This document shows, in pieces, positions 34,543 to 41,392 of a stretch of DNA of 45,856 nucleotides. Position numbers and translations under genes: made by a program. Source of the stretch: Deltaproteobacteria bacterium (GTDB taxonomy: Bacteria > Desulfobacterota > Dissulfuribacteria > Dissulfuribacterales > QOAL01). Under the pieces are notes generated by a model. That model saw only the letters and a list, made by a program, of their open reading frames with translations, was not told the DNA's origin and made no database searches. Each line of letters begins with the position of its first letter. Position 1 is the stretch's first letter. The DNA is taken from NCBI GenBank assembly GCA_015494395.1, contig WGBG01000069.1:1-45856 (forward strand), written 5' to 3'.

Positions 34543-35916
34543 TTAGAGATTACCCTCTAGGTATGCAGCGATTGATTTTGCTGCCTGTTTTGCCTGAAAT
34601 GCAGCCTTTGCCACTGTCTGGGGACCAAGAACATCATCACCTGCTGCAAAAATCCACGGAACTGATGTCTGCAAGGTATCTGGATTGACCTTGTATGTTC
34701 CCCATTTCTCAAGCTCAATCTCCATGCCCTGCTCTGCCGTATGCCCAACACTCTGGCTGATTGCAGGAATAATTGCGTCAGCCTCTATCATAAAGTTGGA
34801 TCCTTCAATGGGAACAGGCCTGCAGCGACCGGACATGTCACACTCACCAAGTTCCATTCTGATACACTCAATTTTGGTAAGTTTACCATTCTCACCGTGG
34901 ATTTCTACCGGAGCTGCAAGAAACTCTATATTTACACCCTCTTCTTCAAGGTGGTGAATTTCGGCCTGGGCTGCAGGCATCTCCTTTTTGGTCCTGCGGT
35001 AAAGGATAAAGACGTCGGTTGAGCCCATACGAAGGGCAGTACGGGCAACATCTATTGCCACGTTTCCTCCGCCAACCACTACAACCCTCTTGCCAATATC
35101 AAGTTTTTCACCCAGATTTACCTTCCTGAGATAATCAACTCCGTGCAGCACTCCTTCAAGGTCCTCTCCTGGAATACCGAGCTTGCGGCTCACATGGGCA
35201 CCAACACCAAGCAGAACCGCCTCAAAACCTTCATCTTTCAGGTCCTGCAGACTCTTGTCCTCTCCAATGGTCACCCCAGGTATAATTTCAACGCCGCAGC
35301 TTTTAAGTGCATCAAACTCTGCCTTTATGATATCCCTTGGAAGCCGGTAGGGAGGAATCCCTACAGTCAGCATACCTCCAAGCACAGGCAGGGAATCAAA
35401 GATGGTGCATGAATAACCGTCATGGGCAAGGTAGTATGCCGCAGCCATTCCGGCAGGACCTGAACCTACAATGGCAACCTTCCGGTTCTTTGGCATTGCA
35501 CAGGGAGTCATCAGATTCTTGTTATTTGCCACCATCCAGTCAACAAGATAACGCTCCAGCATACCTATTGCCACAGGATCTCCCTTCTTGCCCCTGATGC
35601 ATCCGCCTTCGCACTGCATTTCATGGGGGCAGACACGAGAGCAGATTGCAGGCATTGGGCTTGTTTCACGCACAGTCCAGTATGCCTTTTCCACCTCGCC
35701 CTCACGAAGCAGCCTGATAAATTCAGGGATATTGTTGCTCAAAGGGCAACCTTGAACACAACCCGGTTTCTTGCACTGCAGGCATCTTTCAGCCTCTGTG
35801 ACAGCGGTTTTTTCATCAAAACCGCCGGTTACCTCATCAAAATTTTTAATCCTTACCTCTACTGGCAGCTCCGGCGCCTTCTGCCTGGGGATTGCCATGC
35901 GTTCCTTTGGCTTCAC
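34543..35916 (-). CDS. GltD/NfnL-like FAD/NAD(P)-binding oxidoreductase
   Basis: A 457-residue flavoprotein of the glutamate synthase small-subunit family. The N-terminal iron-sulfur region has CLQCKKPGCVQGCP, then CSRVCPHEMQCEGGCIRG. The FAD site is VAIVGSGPAGMAAAYYLAHDGY and the NAD(P) site VVVVGGGNVAIDVARTALRMG; the end has IPAISQSVGHT and IFAAGDDVLGPQ. The start is GTG with GGAGG 8 bases before. It could be GltD working with a GltB encoded elsewhere, or a homologue used in electron transfer such as NfnB/SudA; no large subunit or NfnA-like partner is adjacent, so the role stays open. It is followed immediately by element D. Confidence 0.88.
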   Translation of the reverse strand: MKPKERMAIPRQKAPELPVEVRIKNFDEVTGGFDEKTAVTEAERCLQCKKPGCVQGCPLSNNIPEFIRLLREGEVEKAYWTVRETSPMPAICSRVCPHEMQCEGGCIRGKKGDPVAIGMLERYLVDWMVANNKNLMTPCAMPKNRKVAIVGSGPAGMAAAYYLAHDGYSCTIFDSLPVLGGMLTVGIPPYRLPRDIIKAEFDALKSCGVEIIPGVTIGEDKSLQDLKDEGFEAVLLGVGAHVSRKLGIPGEDLEGVLHGVDYLRKVNLGEKLDIGKRVVVVGGGNVAIDVARTALRMGSTDVFILYRRTKKEMPAAQAEIHHLEEEGVNIEFLAAPVEIHGENGKLTKIECIRMELGECDMSGRCRPVPIEGSNFMIEADAIIPAISQSVGHTAEQGMEIELEKWGTYKVNPDTLQTSVPWIFAAGDDVLGPQTVAKAAFQAKQAAKSIAAYLEGNL

Positions 35917-35947
35917 TTATCCGTCCTCCATTTATATTCAATTATCG

Positions 35948-36039
35948 GTAACAATTCAGATTTTCACCTTTTAACAGAGAAATGGCGCTATTTTTCGCCA
36001 AGCTCCAACGGCAATCTTTTTGCTGTGCTGAACAGTTAC
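35948..36039. mobile_element. Mini foldback element sharing ends with family B
   Basis: A 92-bp stretch with 12-base inverted ends (GTAACAATTCAG and, on the other strand, GTAACTGTTCAG). The second is identical to the left end of family B. It contains a small palindrome (TGGCG...CGCCA). No target duplication is visible. It lies 31 bases upstream of the GltD-like start. Confidence 0.5.
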
Positions 36040-36219
36040 CCTTGAGCTTCATAAAAGTCCTTGAATTACTGGTTTTATTGCCACAGGCATAACAGGACAG
36101 CAGAGTAATAACAGAGGATAAGGAAAAATTCCACTTTTATCATGAATTTTACCCTTGCAACCCTGTTGTTTTGGAGTATTAACTTTTCCGTTCATCAAAA
36201 ACTCAAAAGAGGTAACATC

Positions 36220-36411
36220 ATGAGCAATTCAGAATCTTTACCCGGATTTTGCGCAAAGGATAATGTTGCAACAGACATGGACAAGGGCTGCAAACACCCA
36301 ACCGATTTCTGCCAGCACCGTACCTCCTGCATGATACATTTTATTGAAAAGGAACGGGGACGAGACAAAAACAGCCAGAATGAAGATAACCTGGCTAAAA
36401 ACACCGATTAA
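36220..36411 (+). CDS. Small Cys/His-containing protein of unknown function
   Basis: A 63-residue protein with AGAGG 7 bases before the ATG. Four Cys are spaced as C-x12-C-x6-C-x6-C within 11-38 (FCAKDN, GCKHPTDFCQHR, SCMIHFIEKE), with nearby His, a pattern that could bind a metal or an iron-sulfur cluster. The tail is charged and probably loose. I do not recognise a family. It is alone on the plus strand between two minus-strand genes; the upstream open frame to 36142 has no ribosome site. Confidence 0.6.
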   Translation: MSNSESLPGFCAKDNVATDMDKGCKHPTDFCQHRTSCMIHFIEKERGRDKNSQNEDNLAKNTD

Positions 36412-36434
36412 CAGCACCTGCTGACTGCCTTTTG

Positions 36435-37508
36435 CTAATTTGTATCAACCGCAAACTCATCTATATCTTCCCTGGATAGCGGCTCAATGGCAGTGGCCTT
36501 GTCAACCTTTCCGAAACACTCTGTCCGGACATCAATTGATCCCTGACACTTCCTGCAATAATACAGCATCATGGCTGCTGCCAGTTTAACTGTGGCATTA
36601 TCAGGTTTATGCCCCTTTGCAAGAGGATTCCTCAAGATTCCCGCAGGGGCAGGGACATTTTTGCTTTGCAGAAACAGGTCTGTATGCCTTTTCAGCATCT
36701 CAAGTCGTGCATTTTCCGCTTTATCACGACCAAGCACAAGCCACCAGCCGCCTGGCAGTATAAATTGTCGCCCGGTCACCGCAAGCCTGCAGTCATTTCC
36801 ATCCATTCCAGGCCATTTTCTGAAATATTCATTGAGACGCCTTCCCTGTATTGGGTCTGCAAGCCTGCAGCCTCCAGCCGGATTTGGATAGTCGGTAATG
36901 CCAAACTTTTCAGCAAGCTCTATCTGTTTCTTCCTCCCCCTGCCGCTAATGTGGGGAAGCTTCTCCCTTGATACCCAGCCAAGCTCCTCAGGTATGGTTG
37001 GTTTAAGGCTACGGGCGCAGAGTGGACGCAGAAGCAGCCCCTGTGCCCTGCTCTCGTTCCGAATGCAGTTCAGTGTATCCTTGCGCTGGGACATGGGACG
37101 CTGGCCTATCACCTCGCCTGTGGCAATAAAATCCGCATCATATTCCGGCATAAGCTCCAGCGTCTTGTGAATCATGAGTATCTTGCAGTCAATACAGGGA
37201 TTAAAGTTCTTCCCGTAGCCGTGTTCCGGGTTTCTAAGCATGGGAAGGTATTCATCTGTAATATCCTTTACCACAAGCCTTATGCCGTATTTGTCCTGCA
37301 CCCTGCCTATGTACCGTTGCGGATCATCTGCAGCCTCATCCCCAAAAAAGGGGGTGACAAATTTCACAGCCGTAACCCGGATACCCTGTTCCTGCAAAAC
37401 GCGACACGCAAGGATACTGTCAAGCCCTCCGGAGTACAGAACCAAGCAGCCGCGCTGCCCACGCCCTGGCGTCTTCTTCTCCCCCTCCGAGCATTCTTGC
37501 AATTTCAT
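36435..37508 (-). CDS. PP-loop ATPase (ThiI/MnmA-like tRNA-thiolation type), overlapping recN
   Basis: A 357-residue protein with the PP-loop SGGLDSILA near residue 21-29 and CIDCK about 80 residues later, as in MnmA/ThiI-type adenylating enzymes that thiolate tRNA. GEVIGQRPMSQRKDTL and NPAGGCRLADP are also characteristic. A second Cys pair, YYCRKCQGSIDV, stands near the C-terminus. The substrate is not certain. The start is at ATG 37508 (or TTG 37529). The N-terminus lies inside the 3' end of recN in another frame, an overlap of 89 bases. The conserved PP-loop itself begins just after the recN stop, so the first ~21 residues are dictated by recN. Confidence 0.82.
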   Translation of the reverse strand: MKLQECSEGEKKTPGRGQRGCLVLYSGGLDSILACRVLQEQGIRVTAVKFVTPFFGDEAADDPQRYIGRVQDKYGIRLVVKDITDEYLPMLRNPEHGYGKNFNPCIDCKILMIHKTLELMPEYDADFIATGEVIGQRPMSQRKDTLNCIRNESRAQGLLLRPLCARSLKPTIPEELGWVSREKLPHISGRGRKKQIELAEKFGITDYPNPAGGCRLADPIQGRRLNEYFRKWPGMDGNDCRLAVTGRQFILPGGWWLVLGRDKAENARLEMLKRHTDLFLQSKNVPAPAGILRNPLAKGHKPDNATVKLAAAMMLYYCRKCQGSIDVRTECFGKVDKATAIEPLSREDIDEFAVDTN

Positions 37509-39096
37509 CAACTCTTTCTTCTCCTTCAAGTCCCTTCATCCTGGTAATTGCAACACCATCAGCAACGCCCTTTTCAACACCAATATGTGTATCAGCAGAG
37601 GCAGCTATCTGGGGATAGTGGGATATGGCTACCACCTGGCCATTCCGGGAAAGGCTCCTGAGTTTCTTCCCAACCATATCAGCCACCTCCCCGCTGATGC
37701 CTGAATCAAGTTCGTCAAACACAACAGTCTCGACTCCTACCTTGCGGGCAAGAACGGCTTTAAGGGCAAGCATAACCCTGGAAAGCTCTCCGCCTGATGC
37801 TATGCGGGCAAGGGGTGCAGGCTCCTGTCCGGCATTGGCGCTGAAGAAAAAACTGACATTATCAAATCCTGAAGGGCCGATATCATCAACTTCAGGCTCT
37901 TCCGGACGCCTGACATCAACAATAAATTCTGTATCCTTTAACTTCAAATCCGAAAGCTCGGAACATACCGCCCCTGAAAGCTCCGAGGCTGCATCAATAC
38001 GCCTTTCAGAAAGCTGCCGTGCTGCATCAAGAAGTTCCCCTGAGATACTCTCCTTCTCCTTTTTAAGTGCGTCTATGCGCTCTGAAATGCCTGATGCCTG
38101 GGCAAGTTTCTCCTCTATCTCCTTCCTGTATGAAAGGACATCGTCTATTCCAGGGCCAAACCGCCTCCTCAACTGCCTTATGGCATAGAGTCTCTCCTCA
38201 AGCTGCTCAAGCCTTGCAAGATCAGAGGGGAGTGACCGAACATAATCCCGTATTTCATGGGCTATCTCCTCGGCCTGATAACGCAGGGAATGGGCATCCT
38301 CAAGCATCTTCTCAAGCCTGGCATCAGCCCTGCACATGCGCTCAAGGTCCTTCACAGCCTCTGAAAGAAGCTCAATAACCGCGCCCTTTCCGGCGTACAA
38401 GGCTGAATAGATACTTTCACCACGCAGTTTCAGCTCCTTTGCAGACCTGAGCACGGAAAGTTCCTGCTGAATCTCTTCTTCCTCGTCCTCTGAAGGATTT
38501 ACAGAATCAATCAGTTCAGCCTCATGTCTCAGACGTTCCTCATCCTCTGCCTGACGTCTTCTTGAGCCAACCAGTTGTTCAAGTTCTTTGCCGCAGGTGG
38601 TAAATGCCCTGAAAAGCCCTGATACCCTTTCTCTCTCCTGCTCAAGCCCTGCAAACCTGTCAAGCCACAGGCCATGACTCCCCTTTTTTAAAAGGCTCTG
38701 ATACTCATGCTGACTGGATATGCTCACAAGGTCAGCGGTAATTTCCCTGAGATCCTGCAGGGATACCAGGGATCCGTTTATGTATATCCTGCCCCCCTTT
38801 CCGGAAGCAGGGATTATGCGGCGTATTATCAGGTCATCACCAGGCTCTATTCCCCTCTCCTCGAGCAGCGGGGTAACACTCTCCGGATTGGCAAAAAGCG
38901 CCTGTACCACTGCCTGCTTTTCTCCGGGCCTTACCTGCCTGGAATCTGCCCTTGCACCAAGAAGAAGCTTTAGCGCCTGAACGGAAAGAGACTTTCCTGC
39001 ACCGGTTTCCCCTGTAATGACTGTAAATTTCTCAGAAAGCGAAAGGGATGCCCGCTTTATTAAAACAAAATTCTCTATGCTGAGTTCAAGCAGCAT
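37420..39096 (-). CDS. recN: DNA repair protein RecN
   Basis: A 558-residue SMC-like ATPase of double-strand-break repair. Walker A is TGETGAGKS (28-36), followed by the LKLLLGARAD segment. Long coiled coils fill the middle (about 150-390). The C-terminal ABC signature LASGGELSRVMLALK and Walker B TVVFDELDSGISG are complete, followed by the HYPQIA loop. Length is normal. GGAG lies 10 bases before the ATG. It shares 89 bases at its end with the PP-loop gene, so the two are likely transcribed and possibly translated together. Element A3 lies between its start and the next (plus) gene. Confidence 0.95.
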   Translation of the reverse strand: MLLELSIENFVLIKRASLSLSEKFTVITGETGAGKSLSVQALKLLLGARADSRQVRPGEKQAVVQALFANPESVTPLLEERGIEPGDDLIIRRIIPASGKGGRIYINGSLVSLQDLREITADLVSISSQHEYQSLLKKGSHGLWLDRFAGLEQERERVSGLFRAFTTCGKELEQLVGSRRRQAEDEERLRHEAELIDSVNPSEDEEEEIQQELSVLRSAKELKLRGESIYSALYAGKGAVIELLSEAVKDLERMCRADARLEKMLEDAHSLRYQAEEIAHEIRDYVRSLPSDLARLEQLEERLYAIRQLRRRFGPGIDDVLSYRKEIEEKLAQASGISERIDALKKEKESISGELLDAARQLSERRIDAASELSGAVCSELSDLKLKDTEFIVDVRRPEEPEVDDIGPSGFDNVSFFFSANAGQEPAPLARIASGGELSRVMLALKAVLARKVGVETVVFDELDSGISGEVADMVGKKLRSLSRNGQVVAISHYPQIAASADTHIGVEKGVADGVAITRMKGLEGEERVDEIARMLGGGEEDARAWAARLLGSVLRRA

Positions 39097-39155
39097 AATT
39101 TTTAATCTCCATGAGATGCCATTGTCCTTAAATTCTATTCAAGAACTATCCTTTT

Positions 39156-39363
39156 CCTAGATTGAGCGTTTCAAAATCTGGAAAAGTATTTTTTTGACGA
39201 AATTTAAAGAGGTTACGCCAATTATAGTTTTCCGGTTTTGAAACCCTCCGGGATTGCCGTATTCACTGCATCTCCTTTGTCAGAGGATTTTCCATATAGT
39301 TGACTATTATGGAAATCCCTCTTTCGCGGATCTGCAGCAAATCCGACAATCGCTCAATCTAGG
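39156..39363 (+). mobile_element. MITE-like foldback element, family A, copy A3
   Basis: A 208-bp copy of the family at 18632, same orientation, with ends CCTAGATTGAGCG / CGCTCAATCTAGG. It is flanked by the 5-bp duplication CTTTT (39151-39155 and 39364-39368). It lies in the divergent gap between recN and the DUF1992 gene. Confidence 0.82.
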
Positions 39364-39396
39364 CTTTTAATATCGTATAAAACCATTTCCGCAAAC

Positions 39397-39417
39397 TTTT
39401 GAAACGCTCAATTCAGG
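39397..39417 (-). repeat. Solitary end of a family A element
   Basis: On the minus strand it reads CCTGAATTGAGCGTTTCAAAA, matching the left end of family A (CCTAGATTGAGCGTTTCAAAA) except for two positions. It is inverted relative to A3, 33 bases away, and has no partner end. It is a remnant or trace of a deleted copy. Confidence 0.5.
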
Positions 39418-39530
39418 CTGTGGCTGTTTAATATAGCAGCAATACCCTCTACTTGCCATGTGAGGAAATGGCACTTAAAATACATATCATAAAAACTACG
39501 CAAGCACATTCAGCCCCAGGGAGCAATATT

Positions 39531-39920
39531 ATGCTGAACTTTGAAATAATAGCAGAACGCAGGATACAGCAGGCCATGAAAGACGGGGCATTTGACAATC
39601 TTCAGGGCAAGGGCAAACCCCTTGTGTTTGAAGATGATTCAATGATCCCTCCTGACCTGCGCATGGCATACAAGATACTGAAAAACGCAGGCTTCATCCC
39701 CCCTGCCATACAAAATGAAAGGGAAATCCAGCACGCACTGGACATGCTTGACCAGATGAACGATGAAAGGGAGCGCTATGCACAGGTCACAAAGCTGAAC
39801 CTGATGATAACCAAGGGCAACATGATGCGGCAGCGCCCCATCTATCTTGAGGCTGACCAGGTTTATTACCGGAAGGTGGTGGAAAAGGTAAAGCTTAACA
39901 GCAAGAGAGGAAAATCATGA
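39531..39920 (+). CDS. DUF1992 (DnaJC28 conserved domain) protein
   Basis: A 129-residue protein matching the DUF1992 family: FEIIAERRIQQAMKDGAFDN, LQGKGKPLVFEDDS, DLRMAYKILKNAGFIPPAI. The family is named from the conserved domain of a human J-protein homologue (DNAJC28) and its function is unknown. I take the ATG at 39531, which has GGGAG 7 bases before; the open frame upstream to 39453 lacks conserved sequence. The stop is overlapped by the next ATG (ATGA), so the tiny gene at 39917 is translationally coupled to it. Confidence 0.88.
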   Translation: MLNFEIIAERRIQQAMKDGAFDNLQGKGKPLVFEDDSMIPPDLRMAYKILKNAGFIPPAIQNEREIQHALDMLDQMNDERERYAQVTKLNLMITKGNMMRQRPIYLEADQVYYRKVVEKVKLNSKRGKS

Positions 39921-40081
39921 AAGAGATAATTTTACTTTTAATCTCAGCGGCAGCAGGAATCGGCGGCTCAATGTTTGCAGCCTCACGCCTTCAGGACAGA
40001 TGCACACCATGAATTTATCTCTACGGCGCCCTGGGACTGGGCGTAGTGACCTACACGGTTCTTAAATCTATTCTATCCTGA
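39917..40081 (+). CDS. Tiny two-helix membrane protein with in-frame TGA (candidate CxxU selenoprotein)
   Basis: Starts at an ATG overlapping the DUF1992 stop (ATGA), a sign of a coupled, translated gene. Residues 4-22 form one hydrophobic helix (IILLLISAAAGIGGSMFAA), then DRCTP, a TGA as codon 32 (40010-40012), and IYLYGALGLGVVTYTVL, a second helix, to a TGA at 40079: 54 residues in all. If the first TGA codes selenocysteine the centre reads C-T-P-U, a CxxU redox motif at the membrane surface. A hairpin matching the bacterial SECIS pattern starts 8 bases after the TGA. Alternatives are a mutated Trp or Cys codon, or a true stop giving a 31-residue peptide. Confidence 0.55.
40021..40046 (+). 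promoter_or_regulatory. SECIS-like hairpin after in-frame TGA (codon 32 of the tiny membrane gene)
   Basis: The upper stem is 5 bp (40027-40031 with 40039-40043, CGCCC/GGGCG), closing the loop TGGGACT. A lower stem CTA/TAG (40021-40023 with 40044-40046) is separated by a 3-base bulge. There are 19 bases between the TGA and the loop, and a G is in the second loop position, in line with the bacterial SECIS pattern as I recall it (16-37 bases, 3-14-base loop, G in the first two). Confidence 0.45.
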
Positions 40082-40102
40082 TAATGTTTTTAACCCACAA
40101 CT

Positions 40103-41086
40103 CTACTTGCGCCGTTCAAGCACAAACAGGGCCAATGCCTTGAGAAGTTCTCTGGTTTCAGAAGGCTCAAACACATCAAGGCTGTCACAGGCTGCCTGAA
40201 CAAGATCGCGGGCCTTGTTCCTGGAGTATTCAATGGCACCCGTACTGGTAAGGAGGTTCTTGACCCACTTCATGTCTTCATCAGACGGATGGCCGGCACC
40301 CATTATGGAAAGCAGCCTTTTGCTGTCCTTCTCGTCGGCCTCCTTCACTGCGATTACTATGGGAAGCGTCAGCTTTCCCTCTGCCAGGTCTGTGCCGATT
40401 GCCTTTCCAAGCTCACTCTCATCAGCAGTATAGTCCAGCACGTCATCAATAAGCTGAAAGGCATTGCCAAGATTGAGGCCATAGGTACTCACTGCCTCCT
40501 CCTGTTCCTGAGGTGCCTGGGCAAGCAACGCACCTATACGGCATGATGTAGAGATAAGGGCAGCAGTCTTTCTGTATATGATGTCTGAGTAGGTCTTTTC
40601 ATCAAAGCTTGGACGCTTTGCATGAAGAAGCTGAATAATCTCACCCTCTGCCATAAGGCCAACGGTATTGGCAATTTCTTCAGCAATTTTTACATTCCCG
40701 AACTGGCTTGCAAGGCCAATTGCCTTTGCATACAGGTAGTCACCCACAAGCACTGCTGCACTGTTCCCCCACACCTTGTACGCCGGAGGCACGCCACGCC
40801 GCATCTCCCCTGCATCAACAACATCATCATGCAGGAGACTTGCCGCGTGAAGGTACTCAGGAACAGCAGAAAGATCATAGGCATAGTCAGCATCAACGCC
40901 GCAGAGCCGTGCAGAACAAACAGTAAGAAGCGGCCTTATCCGCTTTCCGTTTGCAAACAGGATATGGCGGCTGATTTCGTTAACAAATGGGATGTGAGAG
41001 GCAAAGTGCTGTTCAAGCACTTCCTCTATCCGCTTGAAATCAGAACTGAATGAATCAAGTATGCCTGGTGCCTGCTTGTCTGTCAT
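40103..41086 (-). CDS. ispB: Polyprenyl diphosphate synthase (IspB type)
   Basis: A 327-residue trans-prenyltransferase that builds the side chain of menaquinone or a similar long polyprenyl diphosphate. Both Asp-rich motifs are present: DDVVD (87-91, in LLHDDVVDAGEMRRG) and DDVLD (214-218, in FQLIDDVLDY). GKRIRP (47-52) and the KTAALISTSC segment also fit. As a sulfate reducer uses menaquinone with DsrM and DsrP, a long-chain product is expected, but chain length cannot be read by eye. It is convergent with the tiny membrane gene; no terminator is visible between them. Confidence 0.9.
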   Translation of the reverse strand: MTDKQAPGILDSFSSDFKRIEEVLEQHFASHIPFVNEISRHILFANGKRIRPLLTVCSARLCGVDADYAYDLSAVPEYLHAASLLHDDVVDAGEMRRGVPPAYKVWGNSAAVLVGDYLYAKAIGLASQFGNVKIAEEIANTVGLMAEGEIIQLLHAKRPSFDEKTYSDIIYRKTAALISTSCRIGALLAQAPQEQEEAVSTYGLNLGNAFQLIDDVLDYTADESELGKAIGTDLAEGKLTLPIVIAVKEADEKDSKRLLSIMGAGHPSDEDMKWVKNLLTSTGAIEYSRNKARDLVQAACDSLDVFEPSETRELLKALALFVLERRK

Positions 41087-41392
41087 GTTGGCCCTGTTGC
41101 CTGAATCTCTTGCCTGCAGATATCACTTGCAGACGGGTTAAGTTGAACCGGTATTAAACATCAAACCACGGGGCAGAAAATCGTGTCCCTATACCCCTTG
41201 CGAGCATGCATGATAAATGAAAGAGGTTTTAATATCAACCATTGCCTGCGTAAAACTGTAAGTTTGGTGCTTTAATTTGGAAATCCCATGGCGGTACAGA
41301 CCCATCGTGCAGTTTTGGAATGTACCAGACAATCACAAACAGGAAACTTCAATGTGTGGTCTGTCAGCCAAAATCGTGTTATCTATCTCTCC

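Noticed and set aside
41288-41392. 35-residue N-terminal extension of MutS
   Set aside because: No similarity to MutS and no ribosome site; the ATG at 41393 gives a more normal start, although it too lacks a good site.
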